Assembly (NCBI GenBank): GCA_017484005.1
Contig: JAFUTY010000042.1
Span: 1 to 64,000, forward strand
Direction: 5' to 3'
Origin: Selenomonadaceae bacterium
GTDB taxonomy: Bacteria > Bacillota > Negativicutes > Selenomonadales > Selenomonadaceae
DNA: 64,000 bases
Shown: piece after piece, positions 56,078 through 64,000 of the stretch
Layout: every line of letters begins with the position of its first letter
Numbering within the stretch: position 1 is the stretch's first letter
Translations under genes and position numbers: made by a program
The notes under the pieces: model-generated
Told to the model about the DNA's origin: nothing
Seen by the model: only the letters and a program-made list of their open reading frames with translations
Databases searched by the model: none

Positions 56078-57175
56078 ATGAAAAAAAAGATTTTGACTGC
56101 AATGATACTCGCGACAGCAATTTGCTCAACGACATTCGCAGCAGAAGTTCCAACTCGTGGAGAATCGTCGAAAGATGCATCGTTTATTTCAAGTGAACCT
56201 GAAGTTGTTGAGTTATCTAAATCCTCGGATCAGAAAAAACTCGATCAGAAAAAGAAAAAGGAAGCTGAAGAGGCTCGCAAAAAAGCTGAAGCTGAACGAA
56301 GACGACTCGAGAAAGAACGTGCTAAAAAAATCGAGCATATCGAAGAAGTTCCAATTCATCGAATCGAGCATGAAAACAAATCGATCAATCTCATGCCAGC
56401 TCAATCTCAAGAGTATACATTCGATCAAGAATTTGCAATTGATGGCGCAGTGACTGGAGTAGCTCACCGCGTCGCTCATTCATTGATTCCGTTGTCAGTT
56501 GAAGCGAGATTTTTCGCACCGCATTTCGATGCAAAAGTTCATGCAGATTCAATCAGTTACAACGGCGGAACGATTGGATTGAAGGATCAATTGGGGCTTG
56601 GAAATGATAACGCGCCGGAATTGATTGTTAAATTTGGAGGACTTCAACTCGATTACATTCATGTTGAAGGCGATGGGCACAAGACTCTCGATAATACTTT
56701 GCGATTTGGATCTAGAAATTACGTCGCGGGATATGAACTCAGTTCAGAAAGTGAATTCGATTATATCAAACTCACATATGGACATGATATTGTTTCAGTG
56801 ATGGGCAATGGAGTTGGCTGGAATGCTGGAATTGCAGGAATGCATTGGAAGGGAAAAGTCACTGGATTGACTTCGAATGGATATCGCGAAAGCCGTTCGA
56901 AGGAATATTGGGCACCCCTTCCAATGATTGGAATCGATGCGCACGCTCAAATTCCAACATTCGATTCATTGAAATTCTACGCACACATGTCTGGACTTCC
57001 GCTCGGTGGATTGGGACATTTCTATGATTTCGAAGTTGGATTGAAATATTATCCAATCGAAGTTTTAGCAATCACAGCGGGATATCGTCGAATCGATATT
57101 AGTCTGGAGCACGACGATGATTATGGCGATTTGAATCTCAAAGGCGCATTTGGCGGTTTGCGATATGAATTCTGA
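56078..57175 (+). CDS. outer-membrane beta-barrel protein with periplasmic coiled coil
   Basis: 365 residues; ATG after AAGGAGTTC. Signal peptide KKKILTAMILATAICSTTFA with cleavage before AEVPTRGE. A highly charged coiled coil (about 50-95, KKLDQKKKKEAEEARKKAEAE) could span the periplasm. From about residue 120 amphipathic strands alternate (LIVKFGGLQLDYIHVEG, LKFYAHMSGL, YDFEVGLKYYPIEVLAITAGYRRI). The protein ends GAFGGLRYEF, with the terminal Phe of the BAM signal. This is direct support for an outer membrane. No specific porin family is assigned. Confidence 0.82.
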   Translation: MKKKILTAMILATAICSTTFAAEVPTRGESSKDASFISSEPEVVELSKSSDQKKLDQKKKKEAEEARKKAEAERRRLEKERAKKIEHIEEVPIHRIEHENKSINLMPAQSQEYTFDQEFAIDGAVTGVAHRVAHSLIPLSVEARFFAPHFDAKVHADSISYNGGTIGLKDQLGLGNDNAPELIVKFGGLQLDYIHVEGDGHKTLDNTLRFGSRNYVAGYELSSESEFDYIKLTYGHDIVSVMGNGVGWNAGIAGMHWKGKVTGLTSNGYRESRSKEYWAPLPMIGIDAHAQIPTFDSLKFYAHMSGLPLGGLGHFYDFEVGLKYYPIEVLAITAGYRRIDISLEHDDDYGDLNLKGAFGGLRYEF

Positions 57176-57193
57176 TTCGAAGGGACAGATTTA

Positions 57194-58657
57194 ATGAAGC
57201 TTTTTGAAAAATCAGCGGCGGAATTGCATGATTTGCTCGTCGAAAAGAAAGTCTCAGCTCGAGAAATCGTCGAGGATCAATTCACGCGAATCGAATCGGT
57301 TGAAAAAGATGTTCAAGCATTTTTAACATTGACTAAAGATTTGGCGATCGATCAAGCTCAAAAAGTCGATGAAAAAATTGCTCGCGGCGAATCGATTTCA
57401 GATCTCGAAGGAATTCCTCTAGCGGTGAAAGATAATATTTGCACCAAGGGAATCAAAACTACATGCGCATCGAAGATTCTGGAAAATTTTGTGCCTCCAT
57501 ATAATTCGACAGCATTCGATAAAATTTCCGCGATGAATCCAATTTTGATCGGCAAGACGAATATGGATGAATTTGCGATGGGAGGATCAACCGAGAATTC
57601 TGGATTTCATGCGACGAAAAATCCATGGGATCTGAATCGAGTTCCAGGCGGATCTTCAGGAGGATCAGCGGCAGCAGTTTCAGCGGGAGAGTCAGTTGTC
57701 GCGCTGGGATCTGACACCGGCGGATCTATCAGACAACCTGCATCGTTCTGCGGAGTTGTAGGAATCAAGCCGACTTATGGAAGAGTTTCGCGCTATGGAT
57801 TGGTTGCATATGCGTCAAGTCTTGATCAAATTGGAGCATTTGGACGAAATGTCTCAGATGTCGCGATAGTTTTGAATTCGATTTCTGGACACGATTCGAT
57901 GGATTCTACTTCCGCTGCGAATTCAGTTCCAGATTTCAAAAAATCACTTCGAAACGACGTGAAAAATCTCAAAATTGGATTGCCGAAGGAATATTTCACA
58001 GACGGAATCGATTCTGAAGTTGCAAGCTCGATTCAATCTGCAATCGAAGTTTATAAAAATCTCGGCGCGGAAATTGTCGAGATTTCACTTCCACACACAG
58101 ATTTCGCGATTTCGACTTATTATTTGATAGCTCCAGCGGAGGCAGCGACGAATCTCGAGCGATATGACGGCGTAAGTTATGGAGCGCGAGTCGATGGAAT
58201 TGACGTCGTTGAATTGATGAAGAATACTCGAACTGAAAAATTTGGAGCGGAAGTCAAGCGTCGAATTTTGATCGGCAATTATGCATTGAGCGCGGGATAT
58301 TATGATGCATATTATTTGAAGGCGTTGAAAGTTCGCACATTGATTCAGCGCGATTTCACCGATGCATTTTCAAAAATCGATGTGATTCTCGCGCCAGTCT
58401 CACCAACTCCCGCATTCAAAATTGGAGAACTTTTAGACGATCCTCTCAAAATGTATTTGCAAGATATTTTCACTGTGCCGCTGAATCTCGCAGGACTTCC
58501 AGGAATTTCAGTGCCATGTGGATTCACCAAATCGAAATTGCCAATCAGTTTTCAATTGATCGGCAAGGCTTTCGATGAAGAAACAATTTTGCGGGCGGCA
58601 TATACATATGAGCAAACTCAAAACTTCCATGATCTTGTCGCGGGAGGGCTTTCATGA
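57194..58657 (+). CDS. gatA: Asp/Glu-tRNA amidotransferase subunit A
   Basis: 487 residues. Amidase signature with the catalytic Lys ([12 protein letters not shown]), cis-Ser and Ser ([14 protein letters not shown]) and [15 protein letters not shown]. It releases ammonia from glutamine for tRNA-bound Asp or Glu. gatC, usually just upstream, is not seen; an outer-membrane protein gene precedes it by 19 bp. gatB overlaps its end by 4 bp. Confidence 0.96.
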   Translation: MKLFEKSAAELHDLLVEKKVSAREIVEDQFTRIESVEKDVQAFLTLTKDLAIDQAQKVDEKIARGESISDLEGIPLAVKDNICTKGIKTTCASKILENFVPPYNSTAFDKISAMNPILIGKTNMDEFAMGGSTENSGFHATKNPWDLNRVPGGSSGGSAAAVSAGESVVALGSDTGGSIRQPASFCGVVGIKPTYGRVSRYGLVAYASSLDQIGAFGRNVSDVAIVLNSISGHDSMDSTSAANSVPDFKKSLRNDVKNLKIGLPKEYFTDGIDSEVASSIQSAIEVYKNLGAEIVEISLPHTDFAISTYYLIAPAEAATNLERYDGVSYGARVDGIDVVELMKNTRTEKFGAEVKRRILIGNYALSAGYYDAYYLKALKVRTLIQRDFTDAFSKIDVILAPVSPTPAFKIGELLDDPLKMYLQDIFTVPLNLAGLPGISVPCGFTKSKLPISFQLIGKAFDEETILRAAYTYEQTQNFHDLVAGGLS

Positions 58658-60093
58658 AATACGAAGCGGTAATCGGTTTGGAAATTCATTCCGAGCTCAA
58701 AACTCAAACGAAAATTTTTTGTGGATGCGCAACATCCTTCGGCGCGGATCAAAATACTCATGTCTGTCCAGTCTGTTTGGGACTGCCTGGAGTTTTGCCA
58801 GTTGTGAATCGAAAGGTTGTCGAATTCGCAATTAAAGCAGGACTCGCAACGAATTGCACGATAAATCAATACAGCAAATTCGATCGCAAAAATTATTATT
58901 ATCCGGATCTCCCCAAAAATTTCCAAACATCGCAATTTGATCTTCCAATTGCGGAACATGGATCGGTTGAAATCGAAGTCGATGGAGTTAAAAAGACAGT
59001 TCGATTGACTCGAATTCACATGGAAGAGGATGCAGGAAAATTAGTTCATTCCGGTGCAACGATCAAGGATTCAGATTCATCAAATGTAGATTACAATCGA
59101 ACCGGCGTTCCATTGATCGAAATCGTTTCCGAGCCGGATATGAGATCTGCCGCGGAAGCTCGAGCATATATGGAAAAAATCAAATCGATTCTCGAGTACA
59201 TCGACGTTTCAAATTGTCGCATGGAAGAAGGAAATTTAAGGGCAGATATCAATGTTTCACTTCGTCCAGTCGGTTCAGAAAAACTCGGAACGCGGACTGA
59301 AATGAAAAATATCAATTCATTCAAAGCTCTCGAAGATGCGATCAATTATGAAATCGAGCGGCAGGCTGAAGTTCTCGACGACGGCGGCAAAATCATTCAA
59401 GAAACTCGGACTTGGGATGCAGATCGCGGAATCACTTTGTCAATGCGTTCAAAGGAAGAGGCGCATGATTATCGATACATGCCGGAGCCGGATCTTCCGC
59501 CAATCGTGACAACATCGGAAGAAATCGAGGCGTATCGAAAATCACTACCAGAACTTCCAGATGCGAAAAAACATCGATTAATCGACAAGCTCGGTTTGAG
59601 TGAATATGATGCGGGCATCTTGACTTCAACTCGTGCGATGGCTGATTATTTCGATAAAGTGGTCGAGCTCGGTGCAGATCCAAAATCAACGGCAAATTGG
59701 ATGATGGGAGATCTCGCCAAGAATTTGAACGCTGAAGGATTGACAATCGAAAAATCTCCAATCGATCCAACGCGGCTCGCAAAAATGATTTCACTCGTTG
59801 AAAAGGGAACGATCAGTGGAAAAATCGCCAAAACTTTATTCGTCGAAATGTGGAAAGATTCATCTGATCCAGAAAAAATCGTCGAGGCAAAGGGATTAGT
59901 TCAAATCACAGATTCATCGGCGATTGAAAAAATTGTCCTCGAAGTCATTGAAAAGAATCCAAAACCGGTTGAGGAATATCGCGCTGGCAAGAAAAAAGCG
60001 ATCGGATCTCTCGTCGGGCAAGTCATGAAATTGACGAAGGGAAAAGCAAATCCTCAACTCGTCAATAAACTTCTCGAGGAGAAATTGCAATGA
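58654..60093 (+). CDS. gatB: Asp/Glu-tRNA amidotransferase subunit B
   Basis: 479 residues; ATG overlaps the gatA stop. Start [23 protein letters not shown] with zinc cysteines CGC and CPVCLGLPG, then the GatB core ([33 protein letters not shown]) and a YqeY-like C-terminal domain ([24 protein letters not shown]). Kinase and tRNA-binding subunit of GatCAB. Confidence 0.97.
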   Translation: MKYEAVIGLEIHSELKTQTKIFCGCATSFGADQNTHVCPVCLGLPGVLPVVNRKVVEFAIKAGLATNCTINQYSKFDRKNYYYPDLPKNFQTSQFDLPIAEHGSVEIEVDGVKKTVRLTRIHMEEDAGKLVHSGATIKDSDSSNVDYNRTGVPLIEIVSEPDMRSAAEARAYMEKIKSILEYIDVSNCRMEEGNLRADINVSLRPVGSEKLGTRTEMKNINSFKALEDAINYEIERQAEVLDDGGKIIQETRTWDADRGITLSMRSKEEAHDYRYMPEPDLPPIVTTSEEIEAYRKSLPELPDAKKHRLIDKLGLSEYDAGILTSTRAMADYFDKVVELGADPKSTANWMMGDLAKNLNAEGLTIEKSPIDPTRLAKMISLVEKGTISGKIAKTLFVEMWKDSSDPEKIVEAKGLVQITDSSAIEKIVLEVIEKNPKPVEEYRAGKKKAIGSLVGQVMKLTKGKANPQLVNKLLEEKLQ

Positions 60094-60752
60094 CTAGTGA
60101 AAAATATCGCGCGGCAATTTTTGATCTCGATGGAACTTTGATAAATTCATTGGAAGATTTGGCGGATTCAGTGAATGACATGCTCAATCATTTTGGATTT
60201 CCAACTCGATCATTGGAAGAAACTCGAATCGCTGTCGGAAATGGATCTCGATTGTTGATTAAAAGATCTCTTCCGCCCGATTCTTCCGATGAATTGATTG
60301 ATGATGCTCTGAAATTCTACAAAATCTGCTATGAATCTCGACTCACAAACAAAACTCGTCCATATGATGGAATTCTCGAGATGCTCCAGAAACTTCGTGA
60401 TAAAAAAATTCCGCTCGGAATCTGTACGAACAAACATCACGAGGCGGCAGTCGAAATCGTTGAAAAACTTTTTCCACAATCAACTTTCGATTCGATTTTA
60501 GGAGATCAAAAAAATCTTCCACGCAAACCAGATCCAAAAAAAGTTTTAATGATCGCCGAAAAGTTTGGAGTTGATCCCGCGGAAGTTGCATATTTTGGAG
60601 ATTCGTCAGTTGACATGGAAACCGCAATCAATGCTGGATTTTTACCGATTGGAGTGACTTGGGGATTTCGCGATGAATCGGAATTAGTCAACAGCGGCGC
60701 GAATATCGTCCTCAATCATCCTCTCGAATTATTCGATCGAGTGAATTTCTGA
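60090..60752 (+). CDS. gph: HAD-family phosphatase, phosphoglycolate phosphatase type
   Basis: 220 residues; ATG overlaps the gatB stop. HAD motif [22 protein letters not shown], motif II LGICTNK, motif [11 protein letters not shown] and motif [18 protein letters not shown]. The cap domain and length fit Gph. Related HAD enzymes with other substrates cannot be excluded. Confidence 0.88.
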   Translation: MTSEKYRAAIFDLDGTLINSLEDLADSVNDMLNHFGFPTRSLEETRIAVGNGSRLLIKRSLPPDSSDELIDDALKFYKICYESRLTNKTRPYDGILEMLQKLRDKKIPLGICTNKHHEAAVEIVEKLFPQSTFDSILGDQKNLPRKPDPKKVLMIAEKFGVDPAEVAYFGDSSVDMETAINAGFLPIGVTWGFRDESELVNSGANIVLNHPLELFDRVNF

Positions 60753-60771
60753 AAAATATCTGATAAAAATC

Positions 60772-60800
60772 TTGCAATTCTCGTTTCGATAGAATAGAAT
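60772..60800 (+). promoter_or_regulatory. promoter for sepF
   Basis: TTGCAA and TAGAAT with 17-bp spacing. Confidence 0.6.
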
Positions 60801-60848
60801 CCTTCTTGAAAATTATCTGGAAAGTTTTTCGAGGAAGGACGAATCAGA

Positions 60849-61424
60849 ATGAAACTTATCGATTCAATTTTAGATTACATCATGCCGCCTCCAGCAGAGG
60901 AAGAAGATCTCGAAGATGAGATTGAAACTAAAGCTCCAGAAAAGTCAGTGAAAAAAGTTGAACCGATTGTCGAGAAAAAAATTGAGCAAAAGGCTGAAGT
61001 TATTCAGAAACCAGATCTTTCCGAACAATTGAGAGTTGGAAATGGCGAATCGATTCCAATTTCAAGCGAGCCAGTTTCAACGACGATCCCGAGTTTCACT
61101 GGAACTTCAACATTCCAGCCGAAAGTCGTCAAATCGAAAGCACAGCAGCATTCCGCAAAAGTCGCTGAACTCAGTGTTAAAATCTACACACCGATTTATT
61201 TCAACGAGATGGTTCAGCGCGCGGCAGATGATCTGTTGTCAAAATGCGCAGTGGTTGTCAATTATGAGCAAAGCAATGCGGCAACTCAGCAGCGAATCAC
61301 CGATTTTCTCGATGGAGTTTGCTACATTAAAGACGGCACGACTCGAAAAATTTCAGACAAAATCATTCTCTACGCACCGAATGGAGTTGACACTGAAGCC
61401 GCTCTGTCAGTCGCGATGAATTAA
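60849..61424 (+). CDS. sepF: cell division protein SepF
   Basis: 191 residues. The N-terminal amphipathic helix (KLIDSILDYIM) targets the membrane. An acidic then low-complexity linker precedes the DUF552 core: VAELSVKIYTPIYFNEMVQRAADDLLSKCAVVVNYEQSNAATQQRITDFLDGVCYIKDG. SepF links FtsZ to the membrane and is typical of Firmicutes, actinobacteria and cyanobacteria. It is a single-gene unit here, apart from the ylm cluster where it often lies. Confidence 0.93.
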   Translation: MKLIDSILDYIMPPPAEEEDLEDEIETKAPEKSVKKVEPIVEKKIEQKAEVIQKPDLSEQLRVGNGESIPISSEPVSTTIPSFTGTSTFQPKVVKSKAQQHSAKVAELSVKIYTPIYFNEMVQRAADDLLSKCAVVVNYEQSNAATQQRITDFLDGVCYIKDGTTRKISDKIILYAPNGVDTEAALSVAMN

Positions 61425-61436
61425 TTTCAAAATAGA

Positions 61437-61466
61437 AAAGCCCGACAGATTGGTCGGGTTTTTTTA
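61437..61466 (+). terminator. rho-independent terminator after sepF
   Basis: CCCGAC pairs with GTCGGG and is followed by T7. Confidence 0.9.
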
Positions 61467-61500
61467 TTGTCCAGAAAAATTTTCGAAGGGGGAATTTTAT

Positions 61501-62973
61501 ATGGAAGGAAAAATTTTGGAATCGGTGCTCGGCGAGTTTGAAAAAATTGCACAGATTCCGCGTCCGTCAAAGCATGAACGGAAGGTCAGCGATTATCTCT
61601 GCGCAAGATTGAACGATCTCGGTTTGAAGGTCGAGCAGGATTCGAATTTTAACATCATTGCAGATCTCGACGCGTCGCCGGGATTTGAAAATTCGCCGCG
61701 GACAATTCTTCAAGCGCACATGGATATGGTTTGCGTCGCTGAACCAAATGTGAAATTCAATCCATTGGAAGATCCGATCAAACTTGAACGTTCCGAAAAA
61801 TTCTTGATAGCTCAAGGGACGAGTCTCGGTGCAGATGATGGAATTGGAATTGCGATCATTCTTCACATTTTAAAGACGATCAAAAATCATGGCGCGATTC
61901 GAGTGATTTTCACGACAGACGAAGAAGTTGGAATGACTGGCGCGAATAATCTCGATGAAAAATTTGTTGCTGATGCAGATTTCATGATCAACTGCGATTC
62001 CGAAACTTTCGACGAAGTGATTGTCTCGAGCGCGGGATCAGTGAATCTCGATTTTTCAAAACGCGTTGAAAAAATTCCGCCGGCATGCGAAAATTTCTTC
62101 GAAGTCAAAATCGATGGTTTGCTCGGAGGTCATTCCGGCGAAAAAATTCATGAGAATCGTGCAAATGCAATTCGACTTCTAGCTTTCACAATGATTTCGA
62201 TGAAACGGAAAGCGGTTGAGCTCGATAAAATTCTCAATATCTCGGAATTCAACGGCGGCGAAGCTCGAAATTCAATTCCCTCGAAAGCTTCAGCGATCAT
62301 TTCGACGCAATTGACTCTCGATGAACTTGAAACTTTGACGAAGGAATTAAACGCTCGATTTTTGGCGATGTATGATATCGATTCTGGAATCAAACTCCAT
62401 GTGCGTGAAGTTGATTCAGCCGGTCGAAAAATTTTCAAATCTGAAGATGCAACGTCATTGATTCGACTTATCACGATCATTCACGTCGGAGTCTATGCAA
62501 TGGTTTCATACGAGAAAGATGTTGAGCAAATTGTCGAGACTTCAGCGAATCTCGGATTGGTTTCGACGCATGAAGATTCAATCGCTGTCAACTATTTCCC
62601 GCGTTCGAGTGTCGATGGAAAGCTCGATTCATTTTATCAGCTTGCGGAAGATGTTGCGGATCTCACGGAATTCGAAGTTTTGATAATGAATCGGTCGCCG
62701 GCATGGCAAAAAAATCCAAATTCGAAACTCGCAACGCTCGCCTGTGATATCTTCAAATCGCAAAATGATCAAACGATGAAAATCAAATCGATTCATGCGG
62801 GGCTTGAATGTGGATATTTCGCGATGAAAAATCCAAAGCTCAACATCATTTCGCTCGGCACTACTAATGAAGCGATTCATTCGCCGCAGGAAAAACTGCA
62901 TCTTGATACAATCGTGCCGCAAGTCAATCTGATATCAACTCTGCTCGAAAGGATCGCTGGTGGTTCAATTTGA
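61501..62973 (+). CDS. pepD: aminoacyl-histidine dipeptidase (M20C)
   Basis: 490 residues from the ATG at 61501 after AAGGGGG. Zinc/catalytic motifs: LQAHMDMVC, GTSLGADDGIGIAI and FTTDEEVGMTGANNLD, then GGHSGEKIHENRANA of the lid domain and a final HSPQEKLHLDT. It cleaves Xaa-His and other dipeptides in the cytoplasm. The next gene overlaps its stop by 4 bp. Confidence 0.94.
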   Translation: MEGKILESVLGEFEKIAQIPRPSKHERKVSDYLCARLNDLGLKVEQDSNFNIIADLDASPGFENSPRTILQAHMDMVCVAEPNVKFNPLEDPIKLERSEKFLIAQGTSLGADDGIGIAIILHILKTIKNHGAIRVIFTTDEEVGMTGANNLDEKFVADADFMINCDSETFDEVIVSSAGSVNLDFSKRVEKIPPACENFFEVKIDGLLGGHSGEKIHENRANAIRLLAFTMISMKRKAVELDKILNISEFNGGEARNSIPSKASAIISTQLTLDELETLTKELNARFLAMYDIDSGIKLHVREVDSAGRKIFKSEDATSLIRLITIIHVGVYAMVSYEKDVEQIVETSANLGLVSTHEDSIAVNYFPRSSVDGKLDSFYQLAEDVADLTEFEVLIMNRSPAWQKNPNSKLATLACDIFKSQNDQTMKIKSIHAGLECGYFAMKNPKLNIISLGTTNEAIHSPQEKLHLDTIVPQVNLISTLLERIAGGSI

Positions 62974-63542
62974 AATTCGCGATTGGATATGCTCTCGCAC
63001 TGATTCCATTGAGTTTTGTCATTCCATTCGAATGGAGTTTTGAAAATGGATTCATCGAAAATTTTCAAGTTGTAATTCTAATCGGGAGCGGAATGTTTTC
63101 TTTATATCTTCGAAGTCAATCAGCCGATTCAGAAATTCGAGCGTTCAATCTCTGGTGCGCCTTGATATTTTTTCTATTGGCGGCGCGAGAGTTGAGTTAT
63201 GGCGGAGTATTTTTCTTGGATTTTGAGGATGAAAATGGAAGACATTACGTTCCGAATTCTCGACAGCCATGGTATCGAGAACTCCATATTGCAATTGGAA
63301 TTTATATCGCGATGCTCGTTATAATGCTCAAAAAGCTCCCGATTCGAAAAATGCTATCGATTCGAATTCCAATTCAGATTGTCGGACTTTTAATCGTTGG
63401 AATTTCATTTGCAACGATTGGAGATCATGAATATCTTTTCGATGTCAAGCAGTCGCAAATTTTGGAAGAAACATCCGAGTGTTTGATGTATGGAATGCTG
63501 CCGATGCTTTGTCGATATTACGATCGTGCGCTCAAAAATTAA
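62970..63542 (+). CDS. integral membrane protein, unknown function
   Basis: 190 residues from a TTG overlapping the pepD stop (TTGA). About five hydrophobic segments (FAIGYALALIPLSFVIPF; FQVVILIGSGMFSLYL; LWCALIFFLLAARELSYGGVFF; IAIGIYIAMLVIM; IQIVGLLIVGISFATIG) and a conserved-looking ARELSYGG plus GDHEYLFD motif. No family assigned. Confidence 0.7.
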   Translation: MKFAIGYALALIPLSFVIPFEWSFENGFIENFQVVILIGSGMFSLYLRSQSADSEIRAFNLWCALIFFLLAARELSYGGVFFLDFEDENGRHYVPNSRQPWYRELHIAIGIYIAMLVIMLKKLPIRKMLSIRIPIQIVGLLIVGISFATIGDHEYLFDVKQSQILEETSECLMYGMLPMLCRYYDRALKN

Positions 63543-63557
63543 CTGGAGGTTTTGTTT

Positions 63558-64000
63558 TTGGATATCACTTCGATAATTCTGCAGACCCTCACAGTTCTAT
63601 TTTTAATTGCGATGAATGGATTTTTTGTCGCGGCAGAATTTTGTTGCGTGAAAATGCGCCCGTCGCGAATCGAAACAATGATTCTCGAAGGAAACTCCCG
63701 CGCTAAATATGCAAAACAATTGACAGATGCTCTCGATTTTTCATTGTCAGTCACGCAGCTCGGAATCACTCTCGCAAGTCTTGGATTAGGCTGGGTTGGA
63801 GAGCCATTCGTCGCAAAATTGATCCTCCCGCTTACGAGTGAATTCGGATTCGATGAAACGGTTGGACATACAATTTCACTCGCGATCGCTTTCACGATTA
63901 TAACTTCAATGCATATAATTCTCGGCGAATTGACTCCAAAAACTGCGGCAATTGCAAACGTCGAAAAGATCATGATGGCAATTGCAATTCCAATGGTAAT
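63558..64000 (+). CDS. CNNM/CorC (HlyC)-family membrane protein, 3' end outside window
   Basis: The visible 147 codons start at a TTG 8 nt after GGAGG. LFLIAMNGFFVAAEFCCVKMRPSRIETMILEGNSRAKYAKQL and LSVTQLGITLASLGLGWVGEPF belong to the DUF21/CNNM membrane domain, and HIILGELTPKTAAI is its signature. CBS and CorC_HlyC domains would follow beyond the window. Likely a magnesium or other cation efflux protein. Confidence 0.88.
   Translation, partial: MDITSIILQTLTVLFLIAMNGFFVAAEFCCVKMRPSRIETMILEGNSRAKYAKQLTDALDFSLSVTQLGITLASLGLGWVGEPFVAKLILPLTSEFGFDETVGHTISLAIAFTIITSMHIILGELTPKTAAIANVEKIMMAIAIPMV

Noticed and set aside
1..64000. CRISPR array, insertion sequence, integrase or rRNA
   Set aside because: No regularly spaced repeats, no transposase or integrase reading frame and no rRNA-like sequence were found by reading both strands.

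Overview
The window looks like chromosomal DNA of an anaerobic, diderm member of the Firmicutes, most probably Negativicutes (Selenomonadales/Veillonellales-like). Firmicute-type genes (sepF, LytR-CpsA-Psr, yebC, mutS2, gatAB) sit beside an outer-membrane beta-barrel gene whose product ends in phenylalanine. Anaerobic GlpABC, a rubredoxin fusion and paired NirJ-type radical SAM genes also fit. TTG and GTG starts are frequent. The base composition is strongly skewed to TCGA/GAATC words, with CGA and TCG as common codons, so stretches lacking this skew stand out. The taxonomic placement is inference.

Layout. 1-1.4 kb: end of a glycosyltransferase gene. 1.6-6.7 kb: malic enzyme, glnS, a small coiled-coil protein, an ArsB/NhaD-type permease coupled to a SWIM protein. 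6.8-10.6 kb: a redox-type run (TetR, degenerate bacterioferritin-like protein, metallo-beta-lactamase/rubredoxin fusion, HpcH/HpaI aldolase, PAS-like protein, flavodoxin-fold reductase). 10.6-16.4 kb: glpABC divergent from a YhdT-PanF fusion. 16.4-18.1 kb: small accessory genes and gene remnants. 18.2-24.4 kb: hisC-B-H-A-F-[inserted secreted-protein gene]-IE and a polysaccharide deacetylase. 24.5-28.7 kb: a surface-sugar cluster (rffA-type aminotransferase and two paralogous glycosyltransferases, one with a G12 tract). 28.8-39.6 kb: mutS2, PBP1A, tyrS, an NlpC/P60-like protein, yebC, ruvC, a small HTH gene, glycerate kinase and an LCP protein. 39.8-46.3 kb: an HPt protein, csoR, ileS with an in-frame TGA, tRNA-Pro(CGG), gyrA. 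46.5-51.9 kb: a coupled operon of TetR, NirJ1, NirJ2 and a hybrid histidine kinase. 51.9-56.0 kb: an accessory cassette of HNH protein, GHKL ATPase and cobalamin-type radical SAM protein, the last frameshifted at a G9 tract. 56.1-64 kb: outer-membrane protein, gatA, gatB, gph, sepF, pepD, a membrane protein and the start of a CNNM/CorC-type gene.

The most interesting points are: (1) the HNH / GHKL-ATPase / radical-SAM cassette, in which the ATPase and radical SAM genes overlap by 4 bp and the radical SAM gene is out of frame at a mononucleotide tract, suggesting phase variation; (2) a second, in-frame G12 tract in a glycosyltransferase; (3) a secreted-protein gene inserted between hisF and hisIE and bounded by a 20-bp direct repeat that duplicates the ribosome binding site and start codon; (4) an in-frame TGA in ileS; (5) a YhdT-PanF fusion; (6) a shared C-terminal peptide motif on the PBP1A and LCP proteins.
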